From: Selenomonadaceae bacterium
GTDB taxonomy: Bacteria > Bacillota > Negativicutes > Selenomonadales > Selenomonadaceae
Assembly (NCBI GenBank): GCA_017453765.1
Contig: JAFTEG010000365.1
Span: forward strand, 1 to 14,035
Length of the DNA: 14,035 bases
Direction of reading: 5' to 3'
Positions 1 through 7,661 of the stretch are shown here, one piece after another. Below the pieces are notes generated by a model. It was not told the DNA's origin. It saw only the letters and a program-made list of their open reading frames with translations, and did not search any database. Position 1 is the stretch's first letter; every line of letters starts with the position of its first letter. Position numbers and translations under genes: made by a program.

Positions 1-24
1 CCATCGATCTATCGATCCATAGAT
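1..24. repeat. ATCGAT octamer array, copy 1
   Basis: Three 8-bp units of the form CYATCGAT run head to tail from the first base (the third reads CCATAGAT). The array may continue to the left of the window. It lies just before the ribosome binding site of mfd. The same units recur at 9636-9683 and 10056-10137, so this is a dispersed family and not a local accident. Confidence 0.75.
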
Positions 25-51
25 CTAATAAGGAGGGATAGCGGCTTTTTT

Positions 52-3000
52 ATGGACAAAATCTTAGAATTAATTTCAAGTGACAAAGAAATTTCTGCAG
101 TAATAGAAAAATTTTCGCGGCAAGATGACTTTTCAATTTTGGGACTTTCAAGCACGGCGAAAGTTGCGGTAATTGCGGCGGCGCTGAAAAAAAATCCCCG
201 CCCTACCATAATCATTGCCGATAAAGAAAAAATTCCCGCGTGGCAGTCCGACTTGCAAGAATTTCTGCCGAACGTAGAAGTTGTGGAATTTCCCGAAGCA
301 GATTTATTCGGCGTCCGCGCAGGTATAGTGGGACTTGAGCGAAAAGCACGGCGCCTTGAAATTTTGACGCGGCTTTTGAACGGCGAATCAATCATAGTTT
401 TGGCGTCGCCGGTTGCCGTAGTTAAAAAAGATTTTTCGCGTGAAATTTTTTCGCATTCGCAGATTAAAATTAGTCGCGGTCAAAATCTGTCACGTGAAAA
501 ATTTTTAAATGAGCTGGTAAATTTCGGCTACGAACGCGCGGATGAAATTGACGCGATAGGCAAATTCAGCGTGCGCGGCGGCATTGTTGACGTGTTTCCG
601 CTTAACCTGCAGGCGCCTTTTCGCATTGAGTTTTATGATGAAGTTGTCGATTCGATTCGCGAACTCAGCACTGAAACCCTGCGCTCGGTGAAAAGTCTCA
701 ACGCCGTGACGATTCTGCCGGTTACCGAAATTGAGGTTAATGCAGTTGAAGGCGCGAACTTTGAACCTGTCACAACCTGCGCGGAGAAAGTGATATTTGA
801 TGAACCTGCGCGGCTTAAAGAGAAAATAGACGCCTTGACGAGGGAAGACCCCGAACTTAGGCAAAAAATTTTTTCATTCGACGAAATTTTAGTAAAGAGT
901 GAAGAGTTAGGAGTTAAGAGTAAGCTACCCGCTACCCGCTACAAGCTGCAAGCTATTTTTATTGAGACACTCGGTACAAATGAATTTATTCAGCCCGACG
1001 CCGTACGTGTCACGCATTCGCCGGTACCTTCATTCAACGCGCAACTTGATTTTTTAATGACGGAAGTCAAGGCGCAACTTAAACTTGAAAGAAAAATTTT
1101 CATTCTCTTCACGATACAAAAAAAGTTGGAACGCATTAAAAACTTTTTCGCGGCGCATAACGTTGATGTAGTTAGGAGTGAAGAGTTAGGAGTTAAGAGT
1201 AGCTTACCGACTACCGGCTACCGGCTACCGGCTATCTTTTTGCAACTCGGCACGCTCGGCGAAGGCTTTTCATTTCCCGGCGCCAATGTCACCGTCATTA
1301 CTGAAAAAGATATCTTCGGCAGTCAGCGCGAAAAGCGGCGTAATAAACCTACATACGCGGGCGACACGATTAAACATTTCAGCGAAATTCGCGTCGGCGA
1401 TTACGTCGTTCACCCTACCAACGGCATTGGCAAGTATTTAGGCATTGAGACGCTGGAGCTTGACGGCGTGCGGCGTGACTACCTGCACTTGCAGTACGGC
1501 GGCGGAGATAAAATTTACCTGCCTACAGAATCAGTCAACCGCTTGCAAAAATATATTGCCGGTGAAAATGCCGTACCGGTTTTGTCGAAATTAAATACCG
1601 GCGATTGGGCGCGTGCAAAGTCACGGGCGGCGGCGGCAGTTGAGGACATTGCCGAAAAGCTGATTGAAATTTACGCAAAGAGATTGGCGGCGGAAGGTTT
1701 CGCCTTCGCACCGGATGACGTGACGCAAATTGATTTTGAAGACAATTTCCCCTACGAAGAAACATTGGAACAGATTAAAGCCGTTAATGAGGTTAAAGCC
1801 GATATGGAAAGTGCGCGCCCTATGGACAGGCTGATTTGCGGCGATGTAGGATTCGGCAAAACGGAAGTTGCCATTCGCGCGGCGTACAAGGCGGCGATAA
1901 ACGGCAAGCAGGTTGCAATGCTCGTACCTACAACCGTTTTGGCGCAACAGCACTACCAAACTTTTTCGGAGCGATTCAAAAACTTTGAACCTACGGTCGA
2001 CGTAATTTGCAGATTCCGTACGCCGAAAGAACAACGTGTTACCTTACAAAAAGTCCGCGCAGGTTTGGTAGATATTTTAATCGGCACGCATTCCCTTCTT
2101 AACTCGAAGGTCGAGTTTAAAAATTTGGGCTTGCTGATAATCGACGAGGAACAGAGATTCGGCGTCAAGCAGAAAGAAAAAATTCGGTCGCTTACTGCCG
2201 GCGTTGACGTGTTGGCATTGAGTGCCACGCCGATACCGCGTACACTGCATATGTCGCTTGTAAGTGCGCGCGATATGAGTTTAATCACTACGCCGCCGGA
2301 AAATCGCTTTCCCGTGCAAACGTACGTGATTGAAGATGACGACGCGATTATTGCCGACGCGATACGCAGGGAGATTCGGCGCGGCGGTCAAGTTTACTTC
2401 GTCTACAACAAAATTGAAACGATTGATTTAATGCACGCGCACCTTTCAAAATTGGTGCCGGAGGCGAAAATTCAGACGGCGCACGGTCAGCAGTCCGATA
2501 TCTTTTTGGAAAATGTTATGATGGATTTTTACGAAGGCGCGTTCGACGTGCTACTTTCGACGACGATTATTGAAAACGGGCTTGACGTACCGAATGCCAA
2601 CACGATTATAGTTTACAACGCAGATCATTTCGGTTTGGCGCAACTTTACCAAATGCGCGGCAGGGTCGGCAGGTCGAATCAAATGGCGTTTGCGTACTTC
2701 GTATATAAGCGCGATAAGGTTTTGACTGAAAAGGCGGTCAAGCGTCTGCAGGCTATGAAAGAGTTTGCGCAACTCGGCGCCGGTTTTAAAATTGCAATGC
2801 GGGATTTAGAAATTCGCGGCGCGGGAAATTTACTCGGCGCTCAGCAACACGGTCACATTGCCAGCGTCGGCTTTGAAATGTACTGTCAACTTTTGGAAGA
2901 GGCGGTAAGTCGCCTGCAGAAAAGTCCTGCCGCGAAGGCGGAGGTTGAACCTGCGGTGACGTTGCCGGTCGAGGCGTACATTGACAAAGATTTTATACCG

Positions 3001-3378
3001 GATTCAATGCATAAGATTGAAATTTATCAGCGCCTTGCCGTCGTGAAGGAAGAAAAGGAAATTGACGATTTGCTTGACGAAATTATTGACAGATTCGGCG
3101 AACCTACGGAACCGGTGGTAAATCTTTTGAACGTCGCGCGCGTTAAGACGTTGGCAAAAAAAATCGGCGTCAAGACCATAACTTTAAATGGTCGACGCCT
3201 TGAAATTGCCTTTACCGATTCGCCGAAAATTTCGCCTGCGGGTTACGTTGCATTGCAGAACAAGTATCAGTCACGGTTTCGCGATTCGCAGAAGACAAAG
3301 GAAATTTTTATTGACTTGGTATGGAAGAAAGATTTTTTCCGTGAAGTCCTGCTGATTTTACGCAAACTAAATTCTTGA
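52..3378 (+). CDS. mfd: Transcription-repair coupling factor Mfd
   Basis: Mfd is the ATP-dependent translocase that removes RNA polymerase stalled at DNA lesions and recruits UvrA for nucleotide excision repair. The 1108-aa product is close to the usual length of about 1150. Visible in order: a UvrB-like N-terminal module (about 20-280); the RNA-polymerase-interacting CarD-like domain (about 444-505, RVGDYVVHPTNGIGKYLG); Walker A GDVGFGKT at 597-604; the DEEQRF box at 698-703 (the Firmicutes form); ATPIPRTLHMS; the RecG/Mfd-type segment RGAGNLLGAQQHG; and the C-terminal TRCF domain. The ATG at 52 has no in-frame ATG, GTG or TTG just upstream. The candidate Shine-Dalgarno AAGGAGGG (30-37) is 14 nt away, which is unusually far. 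Oddity: residues about 281-301 and 374-394 are encoded by two copies of a 63-bp heptad-repeat element that is otherwise intergenic. They lie between the UvrB-like module and the polymerase-binding domain. The gene is otherwise intact. Confidence 0.97.
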   Translation: MDKILELISSDKEISAVIEKFSRQDDFSILGLSSTAKVAVIAAALKKNPRPTIIIADKEKIPAWQSDLQEFLPNVEVVEFPEADLFGVRAGIVGLERKARRLEILTRLLNGESIIVLASPVAVVKKDFSREIFSHSQIKISRGQNLSREKFLNELVNFGYERADEIDAIGKFSVRGGIVDVFPLNLQAPFRIEFYDEVVDSIRELSTETLRSVKSLNAVTILPVTEIEVNAVEGANFEPVTTCAEKVIFDEPARLKEKIDALTREDPELRQKIFSFDEILVKSEELGVKSKLPATRYKLQAIFIETLGTNEFIQPDAVRVTHSPVPSFNAQLDFLMTEVKAQLKLERKIFILFTIQKKLERIKNFFAAHNVDVVRSEELGVKSSLPTTGYRLPAIFLQLGTLGEGFSFPGANVTVITEKDIFGSQREKRRNKPTYAGDTIKHFSEIRVGDYVVHPTNGIGKYLGIETLELDGVRRDYLHLQYGGGDKIYLPTESVNRLQKYIAGENAVPVLSKLNTGDWARAKSRAAAAVEDIAEKLIEIYAKRLAAEGFAFAPDDVTQIDFEDNFPYEETLEQIKAVNEVKADMESARPMDRLICGDVGFGKTEVAIRAAYKAAINGKQVAMLVPTTVLAQQHYQTFSERFKNFEPTVDVICRFRTPKEQRVTLQKVRAGLVDILIGTHSLLNSKVEFKNLGLLIIDEEQRFGVKQKEKIRSLTAGVDVLALSATPIPRTLHMSLVSARDMSLITTPPENRFPVQTYVIEDDDAIIADAIRREIRRGGQVYFVYNKIETIDLMHAHLSKLVPEAKIQTAHGQQSDIFLENVMMDFYEGAFDVLLSTTIIENGLDVPNANTIIVYNADHFGLAQLYQMRGRVGRSNQMAFAYFVYKRDKVLTEKAVKRLQAMKEFAQLGAGFKIAMRDLEIRGAGNLLGAQQHGHIASVGFEMYCQLLEEAVSRLQKSPAAKAEVEPAVTLPVEAYIDKDFIPDSMHKIEIYQRLAVVKEEKEIDDLLDEIIDRFGEPTEPVVNLLNVARVKTLAKKIGVKTITLNGRRLEIAFTDSPKISPAGYVALQNKYQSRFRDSQKTKEIFIDLVWKKDFFREVLLILRKLNS
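891..953 (+). repeat. Nine-heptad 63-bp element, in frame inside mfd (copy A)
   Basis: The segment parses without a break into nine 7-bp units: five of the AGTNANN type (AGTAAAG, AGTGAAG, AGTTAGG, AGTTAAG, AGTAAGC), then four TACNNGC-like units ending in TGCAAGC. Nine heptads equal 21 codons, so the frame is kept. It encodes residues about 281-301 (VKSEELGVKS followed by KLPATRYKLQA). It matches the copy at 1170-1232 at about 50 of 63 positions by hand count, in the same codon phase. AGTTAGG units identical to these occur in intergenic arrays at 4346-4408 and 12368-12430. Confidence 0.85.
1170..1232 (+). repeat. Nine-heptad 63-bp element, in frame inside mfd (copy B)
   Basis: Nine contiguous 7-bp units: AGTTAGG, AGTGAAG, AGTTAGG, AGTTAAG, AGTAGCT, TACCGAC, then TACCGGC three times. 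It encodes residues about 374-394 (VRSEELGVKS followed by SLPTTGYRLPA), with 15 of 21 residues identical to copy A. It starts at the same codon position (third base) as copy A and lies 279 bp downstream of it. The last three units are perfect tandem copies. This points to recent amplification or exchange. Confidence 0.87.
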
Positions 3379-3417
3379 TTAGTTAATAGTACTAACACTC
3401 TTCACTCCTCACTAATC
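3377..3417. repeat. Degenerate heptad array with inverted ends, downstream of mfd
   Basis: This begins inside the mfd stop codon (TGA 3376-3378). GATTAGT (3377-3383) and ACTAATC (3411-3417) form perfect 7-bp inverted ends. Between them are AGT-led units followed by CACTCTT/CACTCCT-like units, related to the array at 12368-12430 but shorter and with a one-base phase slip. It could fold as a hairpin. No U-run follows, so it is not a canonical terminator. Confidence 0.6.
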
Positions 3418-3419
3418 TG

Positions 3420-3448
3420 TTGACTTAAAGGTTGCCTTTGTGTATAAT
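3420..3448 (+). promoter_or_regulatory. Strong sigma-A-type promoter for the amino-acid-binding protein gene
   Basis: The -35 TTGACT (3420-3425) and -10 TATAAT (3443-3448) are separated by exactly 17 bp, which is near consensus. Transcription would start near 3455. This leaves a leader of roughly 115 nt before the ATG at 3572. Confidence 0.85.
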
Positions 3449-3503
3449 AACATTGATATAAACAAATATGTACAATGTAAGCTAAATTTCACCAAAACTC
3501 GCC

Positions 3504-3531
3504 GAGCCCCCCTTTAGGCGTGGGGTTACTC
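3504..3531 (+). other. Possible hairpin in the 5' leader of the binding-protein mRNA
   Basis: GAGCCCC (3504-3510) can pair with GGGG (3522-3525) plus CTC (3529-3531), with a three-base bulge. A competing pairing joins CGCC (3500-3503) to GGCG (3517-3520). No T-run follows directly and no known riboswitch class was recognised. It may be a stability or control element, or chance pairing. Confidence 0.35.
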
Positions 3532-3571
3532 TTAACGTTATTAATTTATTTTTTTGAGGAAGGGTTTTTTA

Positions 3572-4333
3572 ATGAAAAAATTGTTAGCGTCAATTCTTTT
3601 AACAATTTCTTTCTGTGTGTTTAGTTTGTTCGGCGTTGGAACTGCACAAGCAGCACAAAAAACTTTAATGGTGGGAACTGACTTAGACTCTGCGCCGTTT
3701 GCATTTAAAGATGACTACTCAAACACATATCAAGGTTTTGATGTGGATTTAATTCGTGCCATTGCCAATCAACTGGGTTATGACGTTAGCATAGTTGATA
3801 TGGAGTTCGATAATCTTTTCTTCGGCGTGCAGGACAAAGATGTTGATTTAGCTATTGGCGGAATAATTATAACTGCTGACCGTGCAGAGAAAGTAAATTT
3901 TTCAGATCCTTATTTTGAATCCGGCTTGCAAATAGTACTTCCTGCAGCCGACAAATGGATAAAAGATATTAAAGGGCTTGAGGGCAAAAAAATTGCTGTA
4001 TTAAGAGGTTCATTTGGAGCAGAACAAGCTAAAAAAATTAAAAATTCCAAAGTAAAATCTTTTAATGACATTGATGATTGCTTTGTAGAGCTTAAAAATG
4101 TAAACGTCGACGCTGTTATACACGACCAATACATTAATGAGTATTTTATTGCGACACATCCCGATTTCAAACTTAAAACTTTGCCTAACCTTATAACTAA
4201 GAATCAATATGGAATTATTGTTTCAAAAGATAATTCCGCGCTTTTGGCAAATATCAACAGAGCGCTTAGAACATTGCGTTCCAACGGCGAATACGATAGA
4301 ATTTACAACAAATGGTTCGGAAACAATAAATAA
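3572..4333 (+). CDS. Periplasmic amino-acid ABC transporter substrate-binding protein (family 3)
   Basis: This is a 253-aa solute-binding protein that would deliver a polar amino acid to an ABC importer. The ATG at 3572 is preferred over an upstream TTG at 3554 because GAGGAAGG (3556-3563) sits 8 nt before it. The N-terminus is a classical Sec signal peptide (MKK, a hydrophobic core, then TAQA|AQK) with no lipobox cysteine, so the protein should be free in a periplasm. Family-3 features are GTDLDSAPFAFKD, YQGFDVDLIRAIA, DVDLAIGGIIIT and DRAEKVNFSDPY, where the Arg normally binds the ligand carboxylate. The ligand cannot be told from sequence. No permease or ATPase gene is next to it; mfd is upstream and priA converges downstream. 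It has its own strong promoter. Codon use looks more AT-rich than mfd (fewer GCG and CGC codons), which could reflect high expression or a different origin. Confidence 0.92.
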   Translation: MKKLLASILLTISFCVFSLFGVGTAQAAQKTLMVGTDLDSAPFAFKDDYSNTYQGFDVDLIRAIANQLGYDVSIVDMEFDNLFFGVQDKDVDLAIGGIIITADRAEKVNFSDPYFESGLQIVLPAADKWIKDIKGLEGKKIAVLRGSFGAEQAKKIKNSKVKSFNDIDDCFVELKNVNVDAVIHDQYINEYFIATHPDFKLKTLPNLITKNQYGIIVSKDNSALLANINRALRTLRSNGEYDRIYNKWFGNNK

Positions 4334-4345
4334 TAAATTTTTGCG

Positions 4346-4408
4346 AGGGAAGAGTTAGGAGTTAGGAGGGAAGAGAAATTTTCATCCTGAATCCTACATC
4401 CTTAATCC
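4346..4408. repeat. Nine-heptad 63-bp element between converging genes
   Basis: Nine 7-bp units in continuous phase: AGGGAAG, AGTTAGG twice, AGGGAAG and AGAAATT, then TTCATCC, TGAATCC, TACATCC and TTAATCC. The last unit ends at 4408, the base next to the priA stop codon (4409-4411). The other end is 12 bp from the stop of the binding-protein gene. It fills almost the whole convergent gap. The change from purine-rich to pyrimidine-rich units half-way matches the mfd copies. Confidence 0.82.
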
Positions 4409-6604
4409 TTAATTAGTAATAAGCGGGTCTATGTCAATCTGTACGCTGTCAAAGACGTGCAGATTTTTTTTGCGCAAAAATTCACGTACCGCGTCAAGGT
4501 CTTCAGTCTTTATCAGCACGGCGAATCGAAACACTTCGCGCAGTTTCGCAATCATAGCCGGTATGGGACCTTCAATCTCGGTTCGTGCCGCGTCGAAATT
4601 AAATTCCGCTTTAAATTCGCTTACAAAAAATTCCGCCCGCTCCTTCGCGTAGTCTTGATTCTCTGACATAAAAATAATTTTAATAAGCCGCGAATAAGGC
4701 GGGTAAAAATATTTTTCGCGCTCCGCCAATTCGTATTCGCAAAAAGATTCATAATCCTGCCTGCAACCGAATAACACGGCAGGCGCGTCGGGATTGTAAG
4801 CCTGCACGATAACGTAGCCGGGAAATTCTGCACGTCCCGCACGTCCCGCCGCCTGCGTTATCAGCATAAAGCAAAGTTCACCTGCGCGGAAGTCGGGAAA
4901 GTTTAATGAAGAGTCCGCGCTTAAAATTCCTACCGCCGTCACGCTCGGAATGTCGTGACCCTTTGCAACCATTTGCGTGCCGCATAAAATATCGTAGCCG
5001 TCATTTTTAAAGGCGTCCAAAATTTTTTGGTGCGAAAGTTTTTTCGTCGTCGTGTCTCTGTCCATACGCAAAACTTTGGCGTCGGGAAAATTTATTTCTA
5101 ATTCCTGCTCCAACTTCTGCGTACCGGTGCCGAAATATTTTATTCGCTTGCTCGAACAGGCGGGACAAACCGTCGGCGGTTCGCGTTCAATGTCGCAGTG
5201 GTGACAGTGCAACATTTTATCTTTGTGATAAGTCATCGGCAAGCCGCATTCGGGACAGTGTATCACGTGCCCGCAGTCTCGACACATTACGAAGGTGAAA
5301 AAGCCACGCCGATTCAAAAGTAAAATAGCTTGCTGATTCTTTGCAAATGTATGCGTCAAAAGTGCTTGCAATGCTCGGCTTAAAACATTTTTGTTGCCGA
5401 ATTGTAATTCCTGCCGCATATCGACGCACTTAACCTTAGGCAGGGGGTGATTAGAAATTCTGCGCGGCAGTGACAAATATTCCAGCTCACCAATCTGCGC
5501 GCGGTGAAAAGTTTCAAGTGACGGTGTTGCCGAACCGAAAATTATTGCGGCGTTATGAAATTTTGCAAACTCCTCCGCAACAATTCGCGCGTGATAAAAA
5601 GGCGGGTTATCCTGCTTGTAGGCGTAATCCTGCTCCTCGTCAATGACGATTAAGCCAACATCATCAATCGGCGTGAAAAGCGCTGACCTTGCGCCGATAA
5701 TAATTCCCGCGTCGCCGTTGCGGATTCTGTGAAAAGTATCGTTGCGCTCCTCGACACTCAAGCCGCTGTGAATTACAACGACGTCGGAAAAATGCATTTT
5801 AAAGTTGGTGACGATTTGACCGGTAAGCGCAATTTCCGGCACCAAAATAATTACGCGGCGTCCTGCTTGCCGTGCAACTTTCGCCACCTCAATATAAACT
5901 TGCGTCTTGCCGGAACCGGTAACGCCGTGCAGTAAGTAGCCTTGAAAAATTTTCGCGTCGATAGATTTTTTCACGGCGTCGACTGCCGCAATTTGTTCAG
6001 CGGTCAACTCAAAAACTTTCGGCGTTACCTTAATGTCGGCGTAGCTGTCACGAAGTACTCGGCGATTTTCAACGCTGACAAGTCCCGTCGGCAAAAGTTT
6101 ATTAATTGTCGCGGTAGAAATTTTTAGCTCTCTAAGCTGGGCGGACGTAAGCTCCGAATGTTCGCGCAGAATTTTCAGCGCTTGCAACTGCGCGGGAGTG
6201 CGTTTAAAATCTGCGTCATTGAAAGTACCGGCAAGCTTAAAAATTCTTTCAAACTTAGCTTTTATACTGCGGCTGTGCTTTACCGGCATAAAAAGCGACA
6301 TCGCCTGTGCAAGGGGACACAGATAAAAATCTGCAAGCCATTTCGCGGCGTTAAGCATTTCCGGCGTGAACCAAGCCACGTCGTCTACAACTTCTTCAAT
6401 CGGCTTAAGCTTGAAGGCAAAGTTTTGGTCGTCGGCAACTTCTTTCACGCTCAAAACAAAGCCGTCGATTCGCTTTCTGTTGCCGAACGGCACGAAGACG
6501 CGCCAGCCTGCGGTTAAAAATTTCATATGGTCGGGGACAAGGTAGGTGAAGGGGCGGTCAATAAGTTGAACTTGAATGTTTGTACAAATTTCAGCAATAA
6601 GCAT
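4409..6604 (-). CDS. priA: Primosomal protein N' (replication restart helicase PriA)
   Basis: PriA is a 3'-5' superfamily-2 helicase that recognises abandoned replication forks and reloads the replicative helicase. The product is 731 aa, a normal length. The ATG at 6604 is chosen because TAGGAG lies 6 nt upstream; the TTG six bases earlier (6610) would directly abut that site. An N-terminal fork-DNA-binding domain (about 1-105) is followed by Walker A GVTGSGKT (227-234), the Walker B box at 322-325, GSATPSLE, and a zinc region with eight cysteines in four pairs (441/444, 450/453, 467/470, 480/483). After these come GTGTQKLEQEL, CGTQMVAKGHDIP and TQAAGRAGR. Oddity: the Walker B box reads DEEQ, whereas PriA normally has DEEH; the codon CAG is one base from a His codon. 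A candidate extended -10 promoter lies at 6693-6701. Confidence 0.96.
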   Translation of the reverse strand: MLIAEICTNIQVQLIDRPFTYLVPDHMKFLTAGWRVFVPFGNRKRIDGFVLSVKEVADDQNFAFKLKPIEEVVDDVAWFTPEMLNAAKWLADFYLCPLAQAMSLFMPVKHSRSIKAKFERIFKLAGTFNDADFKRTPAQLQALKILREHSELTSAQLRELKISTATINKLLPTGLVSVENRRVLRDSYADIKVTPKVFELTAEQIAAVDAVKKSIDAKIFQGYLLHGVTGSGKTQVYIEVAKVARQAGRRVIILVPEIALTGQIVTNFKMHFSDVVVIHSGLSVEERNDTFHRIRNGDAGIIIGARSALFTPIDDVGLIVIDEEQDYAYKQDNPPFYHARIVAEEFAKFHNAAIIFGSATPSLETFHRAQIGELEYLSLPRRISNHPLPKVKCVDMRQELQFGNKNVLSRALQALLTHTFAKNQQAILLLNRRGFFTFVMCRDCGHVIHCPECGLPMTYHKDKMLHCHHCDIEREPPTVCPACSSKRIKYFGTGTQKLEQELEINFPDAKVLRMDRDTTTKKLSHQKILDAFKNDGYDILCGTQMVAKGHDIPSVTAVGILSADSSLNFPDFRAGELCFMLITQAAGRAGRAEFPGYVIVQAYNPDAPAVLFGCRQDYESFCEYELAEREKYFYPPYSRLIKIIFMSENQDYAKERAEFFVSEFKAEFNFDAARTEIEGPIPAMIAKLREVFRFAVLIKTEDLDAVREFLRKKNLHVFDSVQIDIDPLITN

Positions 6605-6619
6605 AGCCAACTCCTATTT

Positions 6620-6682
6620 AGTGAAGAGGGAGGAGGGAAGAGGGATTAAGAATTAGGTTTTAGAAATTTTAAGCATTAATCA
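6620..6682. repeat. Degenerate heptad array upstream of priA
   Basis: Four clear 7-bp units, AGTGAAG, AGGGAGG, AGGGAAG and AGGGATT (6620-6647), are followed by increasingly degenerate ones. The phase can be carried to nine units ending at 6682, but the last five are weak. It lies in the 5' leader of priA, between its candidate promoter and its ribosome binding site. Confidence 0.6.
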
Positions 6683-6692
6683 AAGTACAAAC

Positions 6693-6701
6693 ATTATATC
6701 A
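6693..6701 (-). promoter_or_regulatory. Candidate extended -10 promoter for priA
   Basis: On the minus strand TGATATAAT gives a consensus -10 (TATAAT, 6698-6693) with the extended TG dinucleotide. No good -35 is found at 16-18 bp. Transcription would start about 80 nt before the priA ATG and pass through the heptad array. Confidence 0.5.
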
Positions 6702-6723
6702 AAAAGATTTGGAAACTGCATTG

Positions 6724-7588
6724 TTATGAACGACGTTTTCTTAATGCCTTTCGCAATTCTCTCACGGCATCTTTAAATTCGTCGGTATCAAGTTCATCAT
6801 AGACGTGCAAAAGTTCTCGAAGTTTATCCCAATTTTCTTCATCTTGACATACCCACATCATTCTGATTAAGGCGTCGCATTTTAATTTTAAATCAAGCTC
6901 TTCATTAAAAAGTTTTTCCCATATTGCATAGGCGATAGAATTTTTGCCTAAAACGGTATTAATTTTGCCTATTTGCCAATAGCAACCTAAATTAAGGCTT
7001 GTAAACTTTTCATCTTCATCAAGCCGATTAAATTCAAAAAGCGCCTGCTTGTAACTGTTAAGCGCCTCGTCATAAAGCAAAAGTTTTTCTAACGTCAAGC
7101 CTTTGAAATATTTGGCAAGACAAACTTTGTACGGCGTCTCGGCGCGGTAGATTAAATGATTAAACACTTTAAGCGCGCGCAGATAATGTCCCACATCAAA
7201 AATATCGCAAGCCTTGTCAAATAAATCTTTGTCGCTGTAACGCGTCGGAGAAATTTTTTTATATAAATCTTCCGCCTTCAAATATTTAATCGGATATTGT
7301 CCGTTCAGTGACGAAAGATATTTTTCAACCGTCGGCAAAAGAACTTCACGCGCCCAATCGCTGTCGGCGTACCAAATATTTGACTGCCCCATACCCATAC
7401 CTCTGCCTTGTCGGGACGCGGAGGGAATTTCAAAATTTCTTTCTTCGTCCGGAATAAGGTACAAGAAAATCTTTGTCAGTGTAAGTAGTTTCCGGCTTAA
7501 GACTCTGCGGCGTAGTTTGGCTGTAGACAACCGCTTTCAAAAACGTAAGCGAAAAATTACTCCAGCTGAAATTTTTTTTTGGTGTCAC
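6724..7588 (-). pseudogene. TPR-repeat protein gene with an apparent frameshift
   Basis: The likely start is GTG at 7588, with AAGGAG 9 nt upstream. That frame encodes about 52 residues (MTPKKNFSWSNFS to GRRKKF) and stops at 7430-7432. The remaining protein continues one base further on in the next frame, from somewhere after 7537 (where that frame has a stop) to 6724. The second frame holds tetratricopeptide-like helical pairs, for example DLFDKACDIFDVGHYLRALK and LLLYDEALNSYKQALFEF, and a highly charged C-terminus (ELRKALRKRRS). TPR proteins are protein-interaction scaffolds; no specific role can be assigned. Reading DFLVPY into PDEERNFEIPS would need loss of one base near the TATTCC at about 7450. 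The second frame alone would have only a TTG start at 7530 with no clear ribosome binding site. It is either a true frameshift, a sequence error, or less likely a programmed shift. A neighbouring gene is also broken. Confidence 0.7.
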
Positions 7589-7633
7589 GTTTATCAACTC
7601 CTTAAAAAATTTTGGTTTACTGTTTATGCCGTG

Positions 7634-7639
7634 ATTATA
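7634..7639 (-). promoter_or_regulatory. Candidate -10 box for the TPR gene
   Basis: A consensus TATAAT on the minus strand lies 45 bp upstream of the GTG start at 7588. The -35 region at 17 bp (CAACTC) is poor. This would suit a promoter that depends on an activator; compare the palindrome at 7662-7674. Confidence 0.45.
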
Positions 7640-7661
7640 GCTGAAAATTTTTCGTAGAGTT

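Noticed and set aside
3377..3417. Terminator for mfd
   Set aside because: The inverted ends enclose a long loop with low GC and there is no T-run, so intrinsic termination is not supported.
3468..3485. Five-codon ORF (MYNVS) in the binding-protein leader
   Set aside because: No ribosome binding site and no run of regulatory codons; probably chance.
3554..4333. TTG start for the binding protein six codons upstream
   Set aside because: The Shine-Dalgarno GAGGAAGG overlaps this start; the ATG at 3572 has ideal spacing and gives a normal signal peptide.
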